DNA of 64,000 bases from Nostoc punctiforme NIES-2108 (GCA_003326195.1 LXQE01000029.1:485989-549988), one strand, 5' to 3'; shown: positions 38,201 through 49,832, counted from the first letter of the stretch. Notes: generated by a model from the sequence alone, not told the origin. Translations and numbers: made by a program.

Positions 38201-39996
38201 ACTGGCGATTCGAGTTTTAATCTCCGAGCATATTCTGGTTTCGGTTCTAATAAGTTACCCCGTTCACCCAGTTCGACTTTCAGAGACATCACTAGCTTTT
38301 CCCGCAGGGGATCGATCGCCGGGTTCGTCACCTGAGCAAAGCGCTGTTTGAAATAGTCATAAAGTAGGTGGGGTTTTTGTGAAAGCACTGCTAAAGGAAT
38401 ATCATCCCCCATACAGAAAGTCGGTTCCGAACCGGCGATCGCCATTGGATGAATCACCATTTCTACATCTTCTGTGGTGTAGCCAAAGGCAGTTTGACGC
38501 TGAAGCAAGGTTTGCTTGTCAATTTTATCAGTTTGACTATGCCCGTTACCATTCTCAGCAGCCAGATGTCCATTTCCATTCACATGTGACGACTGACTAC
38601 TGACAATTTGTTTAAGTTCTTGACGGTGCTGTTGCAGCCATTCTCCATAAGGGTGCTGCTTGGCGATGCGCTGCTTAATTTCCCAATTCTTCAGCACTTC
38701 ATGATTTTCTAAATCCACGGCAATCATTTGCCCTGGGCCAAGTCTACCTTTCTCGACAATATCGGCTTCTGGGAAATCCACCACACCAGCTTCCGAAGCT
38801 ACAACAATGTAATCATCTTTGGTGATCAGGTAGCGAGCTGGTCTTAAACCATTACGATCTAGAGTTGCACCAACTTTTTTGCCATCGCTGAATACTAAAA
38901 GTGCTGGGCCGTCCCAAGCTTCTTGCAAACCACTGTAATATTCGTAGAAATCAACAATTTCTGGAAATTTATGTAAAGAAGGCTGATTTTGGTAAGCTTC
39001 TGGAACCATAATCATTAAGGCTTCCAAGGGGCTGCGTCCAGAGCAGACCAGTAATTCCACTACGTTGTCTAGGGTGGCTGAGTCGCTGTTATCAATATGA
39101 ACTAATGGCTTGAGTTCCTTGATGCGAGCGCCCCATACAGGATGATTCAGGCTAGCTTCTCGTGCCATCATCCAGTTGATGTTACCCAATAAGGTATTGA
39201 TTTCGCCATTGTGACCCAAAAGCCGCATCGGTTGGGCTAGCGGCCACTTGGGCATAGTATTGGTACTAAAGCGGCGGTGATAAACAGCAAAGGCGCTTTT
39301 GTAAGCTGGGTTTTTTAAATCGTCATAAAAGTTGCCCAAGACAGCGGAACGCACCATGCCTTTGTAGACAATTGTGCGACTTGACAAGGAGCAGATATAA
39401 AATTCTTCTGAGATGTCAGTTGCAGCTTTACTAATTCGGCGGCGGGTAATGTACAACTGCCGTTCTAATTCATCACCGTTTTTGTCAACAGAAGCTAACA
39501 AAACTTGTTCAATCTGGGGTTGATTTTCTCTTGCTTGTACACCCAACAAATCAGATTGCACTGGCACTATTCGCCAACCCAATACAATTAATTTCTCTTC
39601 AGCAGCTACTTGCTCAACAGTCGCCCTAGCTTGTTGTGCAGCTTGCTGGTCTTGTGGTAGAAATATCATCCCCACAGCTATACGATCGGTAGATGGAAAT
39701 TCCTTTCCCTTTTGGGAAAAGTCTTGTTGGAACAACTCCCAAGGTATTGCTGTCAATACTCCAGCACCATCACCAGAGTCGCGATCGGCGCTACAACCTC
39801 CCCGGTGTTCTAAGCAGGTTAAAGCAGCTAAGGCTTTTTCGACAATTTCATGGCTGGTATGATTTTGGCGATGAGCAATAAAACCTACACCACAGGCATC
39901 TCGTTCCTCTACTAACCACTTTTGCCCCTGATAGGTATCTCTTGAGTTGATATCCGTTGTGATTTTCTGGTTTTGATTCATCGGTTTATTATTCAT
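35293..39996 (-). CDS. Glutamate synthase large subunit (probably ferredoxin-dependent)
   Basis: About 1567 residues from the ATG at 39996, chosen because AGGAACAGGG lies just upstream; a reading to 40086 adds a non-conserved leader. The class II glutaminase domain begins at the conserved Cys in [12 protein letters not shown], exposed after removal of the propeptide. The central domain, FMN-binding barrel ([33 protein letters not shown]), the 3Fe-4S cysteines ([17 protein letters not shown]) and the C-terminal beta-helix ([20 protein letters not shown]) are all present. Role: glutamine plus 2-oxoglutarate to two glutamates, with ferredoxin as likely donor since no small NADPH subunit gene is adjacent. 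gltB and glsF names are both plausible. Confidence 0.93.
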   Translation of the reverse strand: MNNKPMNQNQKITTDINSRDTYQGQKWLVEERDACGVGFIAHRQNHTSHEIVEKALAALTCLEHRGGCSADRDSGDGAGVLTAIPWELFQQDFSQKGKEFPSTDRIAVGMIFLPQDQQAAQQARATVEQVAAEEKLIVLGWRIVPVQSDLLGVQARENQPQIEQVLLASVDKNGDELERQLYITRRRISKAATDISEEFYICSLSSRTIVYKGMVRSAVLGNFYDDLKNPAYKSAFAVYHRRFSTNTMPKWPLAQPMRLLGHNGEINTLLGNINWMMAREASLNHPVWGARIKELKPLVHIDNSDSATLDNVVELLVCSGRSPLEALMIMVPEAYQNQPSLHKFPEIVDFYEYYSGLQEAWDGPALLVFSDGKKVGATLDRNGLRPARYLITKDDYIVVASEAGVVDFPEADIVEKGRLGPGQMIAVDLENHEVLKNWEIKQRIAKQHPYGEWLQQHRQELKQIVSSQSSHVNGNGHLAAENGNGHSQTDKIDKQTLLQRQTAFGYTTEDVEMVIHPMAIAGSEPTFCMGDDIPLAVLSQKPHLLYDYFKQRFAQVTNPAIDPLREKLVMSLKVELGERGNLLEPKPEYARRLKLESPVLTDSELEAIKLSGFATAELSTLFAIASGPEGLKAAVQSLQAQAAESVRAGAKILILSDRDWVNDSINTEYTYIPPLLAVGAVHHHLIREGLRMKTSLIVNTAQCWSTHHFACLIGYGAGAVCPYMALDTVRDWWSDPKTQKLMGVQKIPTLTLEQALGNYRKAVESGLLKILSKMGISLLSSYQAAQIFEAIGIGGDLIDLGFRGTTSRIGGLSVTELADEVLSFHVKAFPELTTKKLENLGFVQYRPGGEYHMNSPEMVKALHKALDGKNYDHYEVYKKHLQGRPVTALRDLLDFQGDCTPVPLEEVESVYEIVKRFCTGGMSLGALSREAHETLAIAMNRIGGKSNSGEGGEDPVRYTVLDDVDELGHSPTLPHLKGLRNGDRAYSAIKQVASGRFGVTPEYLVNAKQIEIKIAQGAKPGEGGQLPGPKVSQYIAMLRRSKPGVTLISPPPHHDIYSIEDLAQLIFDLHQINPKAKVSVKLVSEVGIGTIAAGVAKANADIIQISGHDGGTGASPLSSIKHAGSPWELGLSEVHRVLMENGLRDRVILRVDGGLKSGWDVVIGALMGGEEFGFGSIAMIAEGCIMARICHTNNCPVGVASQKEELRKRFTGIPEQVVNFFYFIAEEVRSLLARLGYRSLSEIIGRADLLKLRPEVNLAKTRSLNLDCLLQLPNSRDNRSWLVHEEVHSNGVVLDDKFLADPDIQAAIRDQSTVTKTYPIINTDRTVGTRLAGAIASQYGDSGFEGQINLNFTGSVGQSFGAFNLPGIILSLEGEANDYVGKGMHGGEIIIKPPTDATYNASQNVIVGNTCLYGATGGILFANGLAGERFAVRNSKGVAVIEGAGDHCCEYMTGGVIVVLGKVGRNVAAGMTGGLAYFLDEDDSFRELVNPEIVKIQRVITEVGAKQLQELIQTHAERTGSPKAKKILQNWQEFLPKFWQLVPPSEADSPEANPENKTTEFSLVSSH

Positions 39997-40777
39997 ACCC
40001 TGTTCCTGAAGTATTGAGTTACCAATTTTGCCACTACATTGTGCGAAAAAATTTCTAAATTCAGCGATGGAAAAATATATAAGCACCGAAATTTAGGGAA
40101 AAAAAATTTTAACTTCGGTTTTACTTTATCAGTTCACCCGTGTTAAAATAGTTGCGTGTTTTTATGTGTTTATGCGGTGTTCGACCAGTTACCTTCGCCA
40201 AGACATTATTTTTACCCTGACAGTTTCTTTTTTATATTTTGAAGTTAAGTATTTTCTCAATCCCTTTTTTCCAGATGCACACTAGCTACTCATAGAGCCT
40301 ATTTTTTGGCTCACCTGAAACAGACAAAACTAAAACTGAACGCTGTACTATGTTCTAAAGCCAAAGTTATCCCGATCCAGCAATAAAATCAGCGTATTAC
40401 AATATATACCCATTTGACAATTCCCAAATATTGTTGTTGTCTAGAATTTTGCCGCTTCCCAGTTGCCGCATGTATTACTATTAACTAGACATTACTGAAG
40501 CAATAACAGTAGCAACGTTCAGTTAGGATTAAATATTTTAATCCAGTTTTGATAACCAAAACTACCGTATATAGTGTGGTTAGAATTAGTGAGAGTTAAA
40601 AAGTTTGATTGCAGTGGCTTTAGCGTCTAAATAAATTAATGTGTGTCTAAAAGAGATAACTAGCCAATATATAGATTACCATATTTATTCAAAAATAAAG
40701 TCATGTTTCCTTTATATTTCCAAATAATTGGTTAGTTTAAACCTTGGGTAATAGTTTTCCAAAGTACCTAGTAAATT
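39997..40777. other. Divergent regulatory spacer upstream of glutamate synthase
   Basis: About 780 bp between divergent genes, AT-rich, with no coding stretch. A GAGCC-TATTTTTT-GGCTC stem-loop lies near 40296-40313. I looked for an NtcA-type GTA-N8-TAC site and found no convincing one. Confidence 0.5.
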
Positions 40778-42835
40778 ATGGTAAAAATACCGAATTGTTG
40801 CCAATCAGAGATTAGCAATGGCTCTGCAAACGCCAAGGGCGATCGCAGATTTTTCCGGGCTACTGTGTCACCAATACTTTTAACAGTGCTGTGCTTAACA
40901 ACTACTTGTGCTGCCAACGCCCAGGAGTCCCCGAAAACCACCAAATTTATACCCAAGTTAGTCTCACAGTCACCTGCACCTCCTTTAACAGGTGTAGCAT
41001 CCTCTGGTAATCAAATTTCCCTCAATGGTCGTACTGTACCAGGAACTTGGTTACAGCGGCCTGGAAAATCTGGCCAGATGACAACCGATATTAGTGATGG
41101 GGCATTTAGGCAATTAATTGGAGTAAATTTCTTAAACAGTAGTAATTCAGCGAAGCAACCAATACAGTGGTTTTCGTCAGTGACAAAGCCACTGGTATTA
41201 GCCACCAGGCTACTAGGAGCATATCGCTATCTGGATATCACTAATTTTGCTCAAACATCTGGATGGCAAATTCAAGCTAATGGCAACACTTTGGTGATTG
41301 CTACCCCAAAAACACAAATCACAAATATTGTTCAGAGTCAGGAACCTCCAGAAGCGAGTACCCCTTTGCAACAAGCTCGGATTCTTGTCGATTTAGATCG
41401 TCCCACTCCCTGGCAGGTTGCACAAGGGTCAGCGATCGCCAAACCGCAAACTCCTTCTTCCGATCCAGATACGCCAACTCCCAAATCTACTGCACCCCCA
41501 AATCGAGAGTGGACAATTACCCTGGATGGAATAGCCGATCCCGTTTTGATAGAACGCTATACCCCCCACCCACCAGCAGCACCACCAACATTGCTGCCAA
41601 ACCTGCTCAAACAATTATCACCAGCTACACCAACACAACCAATACCACCAGCCCCTGAACCACTGATTCAAAAAGTGGAGGTAGTGAAAAACCAAACGAT
41701 TATTAGTCTGAGCGTTCCCTTTGGTCTATCGCCTCAAGTTACTACTGTAGCTAACCCCAATCGTCTGAGTATCAATATTCGACCCGATCCTCTAGAAGAA
41801 CGGGATATTACTTGGGCCCCAGGATTGCGTTGGCGACAGCATTATGTCAACTTAGGCACAGAGCGTTTTCCTGTAGTCTGGTTAGAAGTTAATCCCCGCA
41901 AATTTGGGCTAACCTTAAAACCTATGTGGGCTAGTCTTGATGGACTTGCGGGTACTGCTCCCATAATTCAAACAGCACAACGTTACTTAGCTGTAGCTGG
42001 AATTAATGGTGGTTATTTTAACCGTAATAATAGATTGCCATTGGGTGCGATTCGTCGGGATAGTCAGTGGTTATCAGGCCCCATTCTTAATCGAGGTGCG
42101 ATCGCTTGGAATAATTCAGGCCAATTTTACTTCGGTCGTCTCACCTTAGAAGAAACTTTAATCACGGCAAATAGCCAGCGCCTACCAATTCTGTTTCTCA
42201 ACAGTGGTTACGTCCAGAGTGGCATTGCTCGTTATACCTCAGCTTGGGGATCAACTTACACACCCCTGACAGATAACGAAATTATCTTAGTGGTAGAAAA
42301 AGACCAAATTACTAATCAGTTACCAGGCGGCAAAGTTGGTGCGACAGCGGTTCCCATTCCCCAGGATGGCTACCTGCTAACTTTACGCGCTAACGCTACT
42401 AATGCTGCTTCCCAGCTACCTATTGGAAGCGCAGTAAGTATTTCCAGCGCCACTACTCCAGCTGATTTTAGTCGTTACCCCTACATTATCGGTGCTGGAC
42501 CGCTATTAGTCCAAAATCGTCAAATTGTCCTTGATGCCAAAGGCGAAAAATTCAGCAATGCCTTTATTGCCGAAAAGGCTATTCGTAGCGGTATTTGCAC
42601 AACGGCAACAGGCACACTGATGATTACTGCCACACATAATCGTGCTGGCGGTTATGGGCCTAATTTGGCAGAACATGCCCAATTGATGCAATTAATGGGC
42701 TGTGTGGATGCTTTAAATTTGGATGGCGGTAGTTCTACCAGCCTTTACTTAGGAGGGCAACTACTCGATCAATCGCCCAGTACCGCTGCTCGTGTTCACA
42801 ACGGAATTGGTATTTTCCTGCAACCACGAAAATGA
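40778..42835 (+). CDS. Exported phosphodiester glycosidase (NAGPA) family protein
   Basis: A 685-residue protein. The N-terminal signal/anchor region has SPILLTVLCLTTTCAANAQE. A Pro/Thr-rich low-complexity linker spans about 205-300. The C-terminal NAGPA domain (about 380-685) contains GINGGYFNRNNRLPLGAIRR, LNRGAIAWNNSGQFYFG, IIGAGPLLVQN and the signature LNLDGGSSTSLYLGG. Family knowledge: phosphodiester glycosidases that uncover or cleave glycosyl phosphodiesters; the bacterial substrates are mostly unknown, possibly exopolysaccharide or wall components. Confidence 0.82.
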   Translation: MVKIPNCCQSEISNGSANAKGDRRFFRATVSPILLTVLCLTTTCAANAQESPKTTKFIPKLVSQSPAPPLTGVASSGNQISLNGRTVPGTWLQRPGKSGQMTTDISDGAFRQLIGVNFLNSSNSAKQPIQWFSSVTKPLVLATRLLGAYRYLDITNFAQTSGWQIQANGNTLVIATPKTQITNIVQSQEPPEASTPLQQARILVDLDRPTPWQVAQGSAIAKPQTPSSDPDTPTPKSTAPPNREWTITLDGIADPVLIERYTPHPPAAPPTLLPNLLKQLSPATPTQPIPPAPEPLIQKVEVVKNQTIISLSVPFGLSPQVTTVANPNRLSINIRPDPLEERDITWAPGLRWRQHYVNLGTERFPVVWLEVNPRKFGLTLKPMWASLDGLAGTAPIIQTAQRYLAVAGINGGYFNRNNRLPLGAIRRDSQWLSGPILNRGAIAWNNSGQFYFGRLTLEETLITANSQRLPILFLNSGYVQSGIARYTSAWGSTYTPLTDNEIILVVEKDQITNQLPGGKVGATAVPIPQDGYLLTLRANATNAASQLPIGSAVSISSATTPADFSRYPYIIGAGPLLVQNRQIVLDAKGEKFSNAFIAEKAIRSGICTTATGTLMITATHNRAGGYGPNLAEHAQLMQLMGCVDALNLDGGSSTSLYLGGQLLDQSPSTAARVHNGIGIFLQPRK

Positions 42836-43088
42836 AGGAATAGGGAAAAACTCAATCCCCAATCCCAGTCACTTTTTAAAGTTTAGAACAAGCTGTCATT
42901 TTGCTTGATGAAGACTTGGTGTAGACATCAGAATTTTAGTAGTGATGGTTTACACCATAAGGTTTGATTTTGCTATGTTTATCAAAGTGCGACAAAATTG
43001 CTGATTTTCAAGGTTGCAAGATAGCGCCAGATTTTTTATCAATAATTAAGAGTACCAACGGTTTGTTATGTCTTCAAATGAGGTAACT

Positions 43089-43508
43089 ATGGCTCGATAT
43101 CAAGAAACTACACAGACTGAAACTCTACACATCCCTCCAACCATAACTTCCAGGGGCGTTGCTGCAACTGAATTACGTCCTTGGGGTGCTTTTACAGTTT
43201 TGGAAGAAGGGCGCGGATACAAAATTAAGCGCATCGAAGTTAAGCCTGGACACCGCCTCAGTCTACAAATGCACCATCATCGCAGCGAACATTGGATTGT
43301 CGTCTCTGGTACAGCTAGAGTAGTTTGTGGTGATAGAGAAGTACTACTGAGCAATAATGAGTCAACTTATGTACCCCAATGTACATCTCATCGTTTAGAG
43401 AATCCTGGCGTGATTCCCTTGGTATTGATTGAAGTCCAAAATGGCGAATACTTGGGAGAAGATGATATTATCCGCTACCAAGATGACTATGCCCGTACCA
43501 AAGATTAA
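43089..43508 (+). CDS. Cupin, mannose-6-phosphate isomerase type II C-terminal-like
   Basis: About 139 residues from the ATG at 43089 (GAGG upstream); an ATG at 43068 is possible. The cupin core reads RPWGAFTVLEEGRGYKIKRI, then LSLQMHHHRSEHWIVVSGTA with metal-binding His residues, and PQCTSHRLENPG. This matches the stand-alone C-terminal domain of bifunctional mannose-6-phosphate isomerase/GDP-mannose pyrophosphorylase enzymes. Likely role: fructose-6-P/mannose-6-P interconversion for GDP-mannose, which is relevant to exopolysaccharide. Confidence 0.82.
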   Translation: MARYQETTQTETLHIPPTITSRGVAATELRPWGAFTVLEEGRGYKIKRIEVKPGHRLSLQMHHHRSEHWIVVSGTARVVCGDREVLLSNNESTYVPQCTSHRLENPGVIPLVLIEVQNGEYLGEDDIIRYQDDYARTKD

Positions 43509-43758
43509 AACCAAAAGAACGCTATTAAAGCTCTAACCCCAAAGCTGAATACATTTTTTTGTAAACCGTCTTTGTAAACGAACTACTACACCCCAGAAGT
43601 CCCTACCTAGTCAAGGTGGGGACTGAAGCATGTTAGTGTTATAAATGTAGTAATAGCGATCGCGCTCATGCCTTGGGTAATTTGGAATTTTGCACAAGCA
43701 AGGGTCAACCTATCTGTAAAATGGAAGATGGGGTATTCAATTGCAAAAAACGAGTTCC

Positions 43759-44082
43759 ATGATTCATCTGAGTCAAGCAGCCGTAAGTGAGATTGGGCGA
43801 ATAAAGTCCAAGCAGACAAATGTCTTGTTTCGATTGGCGGTAAAACCAGGTGGTTGTTCCGGGTTCTTTTATGATATGTCCTTCGATGAAGCAATAAAAG
43901 TTGACGACCAGGTTTTCGACTTGGATGAGATTCAAGTAGTCATAGATGCCGCAAGCTTAAATTACCTCAACGGTTTGAGAGTTGATTATTCAGAAGACTT
44001 AATGGGTGGTGGTTTTCGCTTCCACAATCCCCAGGCGATCGCTACCTGTGGCTGTGGCAATTCCTTCTCCTTGAGTCCTTAG
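43759..44082 (+). CDS. IscA/HesB-type iron-sulfur cluster assembly protein
   Basis: About 107 residues from the ATG at 43759; an in-frame TTG at 43741 is less likely. The A-type scaffold pattern is intact: MIHLSQAAVSEIGRI, the first Cys in KPGGCSGFFYDMSFD, and the C-terminal CGC in IATCGCGNSFSL. Role: iron or Fe-S cluster carrier for maturation of Fe-S proteins such as PSI components. It lies 134 bp upstream of the str operon on the same strand. Confidence 0.88.
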   Translation: MIHLSQAAVSEIGRIKSKQTNVLFRLAVKPGGCSGFFYDMSFDEAIKVDDQVFDLDEIQVVIDAASLNYLNGLRVDYSEDLMGGGFRFHNPQAIATCGCGNSFSLSP

Positions 44083-44215
44083 TGATTGAACAATTAATCA
44101 AAAAACAGATGTTCAATCACTAAGGAAAAATAACAATTGACATAAAGCCGTAAAAAAAGATATAATCAGGATTTGTTAAAACTTAGACCATAAGCAGCTT
44201 TACGCGCTGTAACTC

Positions 44216-44599
44216 ATGCCAACAATACAGCAGCTAATACGAAATGAGCGCGAACAAGCGCGTCAGAAAACCAAGTCCCCTGCTCTGAAACAATGCCCCC
44301 AACGTCGGGGAGTTTGTACCAGAGTATACACGACCACACCAAAAAAGCCTAACTCAGCCCTACGTAAAGTAGCAAGAGTCAGACTTACCTCTGGATTTGA
44401 AGTCACAGCTTACATTCCAGGCATTGGTCACAACTTACAAGAACACTCAGTTGTGATGATTCGTGGCGGTCGGGTTAAGGATCTACCAGGCGTGAGATAC
44501 CACATTATCCGTGGCACCCTAGATACAGCCGGAGTCAAAGACCGCAAACAAGGCCGTTCCAAGTATGGAACCAAGCGTCCTAAAGAAGCGAAAAAATAG
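44216..44599 (+). CDS. rpsL: 30S ribosomal protein S12
   Basis: A 127-residue protein with the conserved [18 protein letters not shown] region (bearing the Lys linked to streptomycin response in other bacteria), [20 protein letters not shown] and [17 protein letters not shown]. It is the first gene of the str operon and acts in decoding at the A site. It is followed by an unusually long 582-bp gap before rpsG and by a 13-bp stem-loop just after the stop. Confidence 0.98.
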   Translation: MPTIQQLIRNEREQARQKTKSPALKQCPQRRGVCTRVYTTTPKKPNSALRKVARVRLTSGFEVTAYIPGIGHNLQEHSVVMIRGGRVKDLPGVRYHIIRGTLDTAGVKDRKQGRSKYGTKRPKEAKK

Positions 44600-45181
44600 G
44601 ATTAGGCGATTAATCGCATCCAACACGATTAATCGTCTACCTTAAAAAAGCTGAAAGGCAAAAGAAGGAGCGCCGTCTTTGTTCTAACAGTAGTGATGAA
44701 GGCTGCTAAAGTCTGTTTCAAAAAATCAAGCAAGCTACATCTACACTAAGCGAGCAAGTGTAGAAGTTCTGAGGAGGAAAATGCTGTAATCTACAGCTAA
44801 TTTCTCATCTGAACATTAAAGTTTATAATCTTGTCGCCTTGAGTATTTCGTTGCAGGTAGTAAGTCAAACAATTCTTGATTTTAGATTTGCGATAGCGTA
44901 GCGTTAGCGAGTTATCGAGCGTCTTTTGGATTGGTCGAACCCACAAGGGAATTAGGCTTACAGACTTTTGATTTGTTCAGATCCTTGCGATCGGAATATA
45001 TACCGAAAACTTTTAATCCAAAATCAAAAATCAAAAATCAAGAATTGGCAGTAAATTAAGTCAGCCTTGCTGCAACGGTCGAAAAAAATAGAGGAAGTCT
45101 GAGGGTTGGGTTCTACCGCTTTTAGTTTCCGGTGTCTGATAGCATATAATTTCGTTGCCAATTCCGAATTAAAGGTGAAGT
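44600..45181. other. Long rpsL-rpsG spacer with repeats
   Basis: About 580 bp inside the str operon. Besides the stem-loop at 44604-44638 it has a GCGATAGCGTAGCGTTAGCG repeat near 44889-44910 and an AATCCAAAATCAAAAATCAA repeat near 45017-45043, both of dispersed type. No reading frame or RNA gene was recognised. Confidence 0.55.
44604..44638. promoter_or_regulatory. Stem-loop just after rpsL
   Basis: AGGCGATTAATCG (44604-44616) pairs with CGATTAATCGTCT (44626-44638) with one G-U position; the loop is 9 nt. It starts 5 nt after the rpsL stop and has no following T run. It could be a processing or stabilising structure, or a partial attenuator within the operon. Confidence 0.55.
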
Positions 45182-45652
45182 ATGTCTCGTCGTGGTGTTA
45201 TTCAAAGGCGCCCAGTTCCGTCTGACTCCGTATATAACAGTCGCCTTGTGAGCATGATTATCAGACGGATCATGCGTCATGGCAAAAAATCACTTGCCGC
45301 ACGCATTGTTTATGATGCCTTAAAAACTATTGAAGAGCGCACTGGTGCTGGTGCCTTAGAAACCTTTGAAAGAGCAGTGCGAAATGCCACGCCTTTAGTA
45401 GAAGTTAAGGCTCGGCGAGTTGGTGGAGCAACCTACCAAGTACCAATGGAAGTGCGTACAGAACGGGGCACTACTTTAGCACTGCGTTGGTTAGTGCAAT
45501 ATTCTCGGTCTAGACCAGGCCGGACAATGGCCAGCAAATTGGCAAATGAGTTAATGGATGCTGCCAACGAAACTGGCAATGCTATTCGGAAACGTGAAGA
45601 AACGCACCGGATGGCGGAAGCTAACAAAGCATTTGCCCACTATCGTTACTAA
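45182..45652 (+). CDS. rpsG: 30S ribosomal protein S7
   Basis: A 156-residue protein with all conserved blocks: [60 protein letters not shown] and the C-terminal AFAHYRY. It nucleates assembly of the 30S head and contacts the E-site tRNA. Second gene of the str operon; AAAGGTGAAG lies upstream of the ATG. Confidence 0.98.
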   Translation: MSRRGVIQRRPVPSDSVYNSRLVSMIIRRIMRHGKKSLAARIVYDALKTIEERTGAGALETFERAVRNATPLVEVKARRVGGATYQVPMEVRTERGTTLALRWLVQYSRSRPGRTMASKLANELMDAANETGNAIRKREETHRMAEANKAFAHYRY

Positions 45653-45791
45653 GTAAAGAAAGCGATATATCGCCTTGCCGAAGTGGTATATCGTGGATTT
45701 ACAAAAAAAAGACGGTTTTCCGTAAAAGTATAGAATCTTAACAAAGAGTAATATACAAGATATCATGAGGCAAAAACTATAGGAGGTAGCT

Positions 45792-47870
45792 GTGGCACGC
45801 ACGATCCCGCTAGAGAAAGTACGCAACATTGGTATTGCGGCGCATATAGATGCGGGCAAAACAACAACAACAGAGAGAATATTATTTTACTCTGGGATAA
45901 TTCATAAAATAGGCGAAGTTCATGAAGGAACTGCCGTCACAGACTGGATGGAGCAGGAGCGGGAGCGGGGAATTACCATTACTGCCGCTGCTATTAGTAC
46001 CAGCTGGAAAGATCATCAAATTAACATTATCGATACTCCAGGTCACGTAGACTTCACAATTGAAGTTGAGCGTTCTATGCGCGTGTTGGATGGTGTAATC
46101 GCAGTATTTTGTTCTGTGGGCGGCGTGCAACCGCAGTCCGAGACAGTGTGGCGGCAAGCAGAGCGCTACAAAGTTCCTCGGATAGCCTTTATCAACAAGA
46201 TGGATCGCACCGGAGCGAACTTTTATAAAGTTCACGAGCAAATCCGCGATCGCCTGCGGGCCAATGCGATCGCCATTCAACTACCAATTGGTAGTGAAAA
46301 CGACTTCCGAGGTATCGTTGACCTAGTACGGCAACGTGCGTATATTTACGCTAATGATCAAGGAACCGATATCCAGGAAACCGATATCCCGGAAGAATTG
46401 CAAGCGCAGGTAGACGAATTCCGCACCAAGCTCATAGAAGCCGCAGCAGAAACCGATGATGCTCTGATGGCTAAGTACTTCGAGGGCGAAGAACTTACAG
46501 AACAGGAAGTTCGGACTGCCCTGCGAAAAGGCACAATTGCGGGGACAATTGTACCAGTACTTTGCGGTTCGGCATTTAAAAACAAAGGCGTACAGTTGAT
46601 GCTGGATGCCGTTGTCGATTACCTGCCAGCGCCAAGTGAAGTACCGCCAATTCAAGGCTTACTGCCGAACGGCGATACTGTTGAGCGGCGGGCTGATGAC
46701 AGCGAACCCCTAGCAGCTCTGGCATTCAAGATTATGGCTGACCCTTACGGTCGCCTAACATTTGTTCGTGTTTATTCTGGTGTCCTGAAAAAGGGCAGCT
46801 ACGTTCTCAACGCTAGTAAGAATAAAAAAGAACGGATTTCCCGCTTAGTTCTAATGAAGGCAGACGATCGGCAAGATGTCGATGAACTGCGGGCGGGTGA
46901 TTTGGGAGCAGCTTTGGGATTGAAAGACACCTTGACAGGCGACACGCTGTGTGATGATGCATCGCCAGTAATTCTGGAATCCCTATTCATTCCTGAGCCT
47001 GTAATCTCGGTGGCGGTTGAACCAAAAACCAAGAACGACATGGACAAGTTGTCCAAGGCTCTGCAATCTCTCTCAGAAGAAGACCCCACTTTCCGTGTCC
47101 GCGTCGATCCGGAAACAAACCAAACCGTGATCGCGGGGATGGGAGAGCTACACCTAGAAATTCTAGTAGACCGGATGTTACGAGAATTCAAGGTGGAAGC
47201 GAATGTAGGTGCGCCACAAGTAGCTTACCGAGAAACAATTCGGAAAGCTGTGAACAAAGTTGAGGGCAAATTCATCCGCCAAAGTGGTGGTAAAGGTCAA
47301 TACGGTCACGTTGTGATCAATTTGGAGCCTGGAGAACCCGGTACTGGTTTTGAATTCGTCTCCAAAATTGCCGGTGGTACAGTACCTAAAGAGTACGTTG
47401 GCCCCGCAGAACAAGGAATGAAAGAAAGCTGTGAATCCGGTGTTCTAGCTGGATATCCGTTGATTGACGTCAAAGCAACGCTAATTGATGGGTCATACCA
47501 CGATGTAGACTCTTCGGAAATGGCTTTCAAAATCGCCGGCTCAATGGCGATGAAAGAGGCTGTGCTGAAAGCTTCACCCGTCCTCTTAGAGCCTATGATG
47601 AAAGTTGAGGTTGAAGTTCCTGAAGACTATATCGGGAACGTCATTGGCGACCTCATCTCCCGCCGAGGGCAAATTGAAAGTCAAAGCACCGAACAGGGAC
47701 TTGCTAAGGTCGCATCCAAAGTTCCACTGGCGACCATGTTTGGCTACGCCACTGATATCCGGTCAAAGACGCAAGGTCGGGGTATCTTCACGATGGAGTT
47801 CAGCCACTACGAAGAGGTGCCTCGCAGCGTAGCTGAAACTATCATTGCAAAAAGCAAAGGGAACGCTTAG
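45792..47870 (+). CDS. fusA: Elongation factor G
   Basis: A 692-residue translational GTPase with a GTG start and a strong AGGAGG 5 nt upstream. G1 is [19 protein letters not shown], switch I/G2 is in [12 protein letters not shown]3 is DTPGHVDF and G4 is NKMDRTGAN. Domains II-V follow, including [20 protein letters not shown] and the C-terminal [16 protein letters not shown]. Role: ribosome translocation. A 12-bp palindrome GCGATATATCGC lies upstream at 45662-45673. Confidence 0.98.
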   Translation: MARTIPLEKVRNIGIAAHIDAGKTTTTERILFYSGIIHKIGEVHEGTAVTDWMEQERERGITITAAAISTSWKDHQINIIDTPGHVDFTIEVERSMRVLDGVIAVFCSVGGVQPQSETVWRQAERYKVPRIAFINKMDRTGANFYKVHEQIRDRLRANAIAIQLPIGSENDFRGIVDLVRQRAYIYANDQGTDIQETDIPEELQAQVDEFRTKLIEAAAETDDALMAKYFEGEELTEQEVRTALRKGTIAGTIVPVLCGSAFKNKGVQLMLDAVVDYLPAPSEVPPIQGLLPNGDTVERRADDSEPLAALAFKIMADPYGRLTFVRVYSGVLKKGSYVLNASKNKKERISRLVLMKADDRQDVDELRAGDLGAALGLKDTLTGDTLCDDASPVILESLFIPEPVISVAVEPKTKNDMDKLSKALQSLSEEDPTFRVRVDPETNQTVIAGMGELHLEILVDRMLREFKVEANVGAPQVAYRETIRKAVNKVEGKFIRQSGGKGQYGHVVINLEPGEPGTGFEFVSKIAGGTVPKEYVGPAEQGMKESCESGVLAGYPLIDVKATLIDGSYHDVDSSEMAFKIAGSMAMKEAVLKASPVLLEPMMKVEVEVPEDYIGNVIGDLISRRGQIESQSTEQGLAKVASKVPLATMFGYATDIRSKTQGRGIFTMEFSHYEEVPRSVAETIIAKSKGNA

Positions 47871-47893
47871 TTAAAATAAGGAAATGAGTATTC

Positions 47894-49123
47894 ATGGCAC
47901 GCGCAAAGTTTGAAAGGAATAAACCCCACATTAATATCGGTACAGTTGGCCACGTTGACCACGGTAAAACTACCTTGACAGCAGCCATCACCATGACCTT
48001 GGCAGCTATGGGTCAGGCTGTAGCTAAAGGCTACGACCAAATTGATAATGCCCCAGAAGAAAAGGCACGGGGTATTACCATCAATACCGCTCACGTAGAG
48101 TATGAAACTGCAAGTCGGCACTATGCTCACGTAGACTGTCCAGGACACGCTGACTATGTGAAGAACATGATCACCGGTGCTGCCCAAATGGACGGAGGTA
48201 TCCTCGTAGTTGCTGCTACCGATGGCCCTATGCCCCAAACCCGCGAACACATTCTTTTGGCAAAACAGGTTGGTGTTCCCAGTCTGGTTGTCTTCTTGAA
48301 TAAAGAAGACTTGATGGATGACCCAGAACTCTTAGAACTAGTGGAACTAGAACTGAGAGAACTGTTAAGCAGCTATGATTTCCCTGGCGATGATATCCCT
48401 ATTATCAAAGGCTCTGGTCTGCAAGCTCTGGAAGCAATGACCAAGAATCCCAAGACCCAACGAGGAGAAAATCCTTGGGTAGACAAAATCTATGAACTGA
48501 TGGATGCTGTAGATTCTTACATCCCCACTCCTGAGCGGGATGTTGATAAACCCTTCCTGATGGCTGTAGAAGACGTGTTCTCAATCACAGGTCGTGGTAC
48601 TGTCGCCACTGGTCGGATTGAACGGGGTGTAGTCAAAGTTGGCGATAACGTTGAACTAGTGGGTATCAGAGATACTCGTGCTACTACCGTAACTGGGATT
48701 GAAATGTTCAAGAAGAGTCTTGAGCAAGGTATGGCTGGAGATAACGCTGGCGTACTACTCCGGGGTATCCAGAAGGCTGATATTGAACGGGGTATGGTAA
48801 TTGCCAAACCAGGTTCGATTAAACCTCACAATGAATTTGAAGGTGAAGTGTACGTCCTAACTGAAAAAGAAGGTGGTCGTAAGACTCCATTTTTCGCTGG
48901 CTACCGTCCCCAGTTCTACGTGCGGACAACCGATGTAACTGGTACTATCAAAGCCTACACTTCCGATGAAGGCAAAGAAGTAGAAATGGTGATGCCAGGC
49001 GATCGCATCAAGATGACAGTAGAATTGATCAACGCGATCGCTATTGAACAAGGAATGCGCTTCGCTATTCGCGAAGGTGGTCGCACCATTGGTGCAGGTG
49101 TCGTCTCTAAAATTATCAAGTAG
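47894..49123 (+). CDS. tuf: Elongation factor Tu
   Basis: A 409-residue GTPase. P-loop [15 protein letters not shown]3 [13 protein letters not shown]4 [10 protein letters not shown] and the insertion typical of cyanobacterial/plastid EF-Tu around [20 protein letters not shown]. Role: delivery of aminoacyl-tRNA to the ribosome. It lies 23 bp after fusA and ahead of rpsJ. Confidence 0.98.
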   Translation: MARAKFERNKPHINIGTVGHVDHGKTTLTAAITMTLAAMGQAVAKGYDQIDNAPEEKARGITINTAHVEYETASRHYAHVDCPGHADYVKNMITGAAQMDGGILVVAATDGPMPQTREHILLAKQVGVPSLVVFLNKEDLMDDPELLELVELELRELLSSYDFPGDDIPIIKGSGLQALEAMTKNPKTQRGENPWVDKIYELMDAVDSYIPTPERDVDKPFLMAVEDVFSITGRGTVATGRIERGVVKVGDNVELVGIRDTRATTVTGIEMFKKSLEQGMAGDNAGVLLRGIQKADIERGMVIAKPGSIKPHNEFEGEVYVLTEKEGGRKTPFFAGYRPQFYVRTTDVTGTIKAYTSDEGKEVEMVMPGDRIKMTVELINAIAIEQGMRFAIREGGRTIGAGVVSKIIK

Positions 49124-49145
49124 CAAGCACCTTTTTGCTCATAAC

Positions 49146-49187
49146 AAAGGAGCAGAGATGGTATTTATTTTGCCTCTCTGCTCCTTT
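49146..49187. terminator. Stem-loop after tuf
   Basis: AAAGGAGCAGAGA (49146-49158) and TCTCTGCTCCTTT (49175-49187) form a perfect 13-bp stem with a 16-nt loop, 22 bp after the tuf stop. No U tract follows, so it may be a processing site between tuf and rpsJ rather than a full terminator. Confidence 0.55.
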
Positions 49188-49310
49188 CTCTTCCCTCTAT
49201 AAATAAGGTAATAGGTTACAGGGGACAGGTAATAGTTTTCTGTAACCGATAACTTGTAACCGATAACCTGTAAATACTCCCCTAATTACGCAGAACCTGG
49301 AAAATTAAAG

Positions 49311-49628
49311 ATGGCAACTCTACAGCAGCAGAAGATTAGAATTCGCTTACAAGCCTTTGATAGGCGCTTATTAGATACATCTTGCGAGAAGATTGTAGAC
49401 ACAGCTAACCGCACCAACGCTACAGCCATAGGCCCAATTCCTTTACCAACAAAACGCCGGATCTATTGTGTGCTGCGATCGCCTCACGTAGATAAAGACT
49501 CACGGGAGCATTTTGAAACCCGTACTCATCGCCGGATTATTGACATTTACCAGCCCTCTTCTAAGACTATTGATGCCCTGATGAAATTGGATCTACCATC
49601 AGGTGTAGATATTGAAGTCAAACTTTAA
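49311..49628 (+). CDS. rpsJ: 30S ribosomal protein S10
   Basis: A 105-residue protein with [40 protein letters not shown] and [20 protein letters not shown]. It sits in the 30S head and, as NusE, takes part in antitermination in other bacteria. In cyanobacteria rpsJ commonly follows tuf at the end of the str operon, as here. Confidence 0.97.
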   Translation: MATLQQQKIRIRLQAFDRRLLDTSCEKIVDTANRTNATAIGPIPLPTKRRIYCVLRSPHVDKDSREHFETRTHRRIIDIYQPSSKTIDALMKLDLPSGVDIEVKL

Positions 49629-49696
49629 TTTAGTCATTAGTCATTGGTCATTTGTCATTAGCAAAGAACGAAGGACAAAGGACAACAGACACTAGT
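49626..49696. repeat. TCATTGG-type heptad array after rpsJ
   Basis: Units of the type AGTCATT, AGTCATT, GGTCATT, TGTCATT are followed by AAGGACAAAGGACAACAGAC. The same repeat class recurs at about 61660-61695 between clpS and the CPBP gene. Confidence 0.7.
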
Positions 49697-49832
49697 ATGA
49701 ATATTTACACAGCCCTGAAGAAATATATCTCAGGGCTTTTATTTAGCTAGGAAACAAATGATAGAATGTAGATAAAGTACGGGAAAAGCAGAGAAAAGAA
49801 ATTTTAAAGATTAAGTTTATCCCAAAGTAACA

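Noticed and set aside
35544..38603. Several plus-strand open frames of 60-130 codons
   Set aside because: They lie antisense within the glutamate synthase gene, have no recognisable motifs and follow its codon pattern, so they are shadows.
40296..40313. GAGCC...GGCTC hairpin as a terminator
   Set aside because: The T run is in the loop rather than after the stem, and no gene ends there.
39997..40777. Possible NtcA site upstream of glutamate synthase
   Set aside because: No GTA-N8-TAC match with a suitable -10 box was found; a near match at about 40393 has wrong spacing.
45882..49126. Long minus-strand open frames opposite fusA and tuf
   Set aside because: They are antisense to highly conserved genes, Cys/Ser/Phe-rich and without homology.
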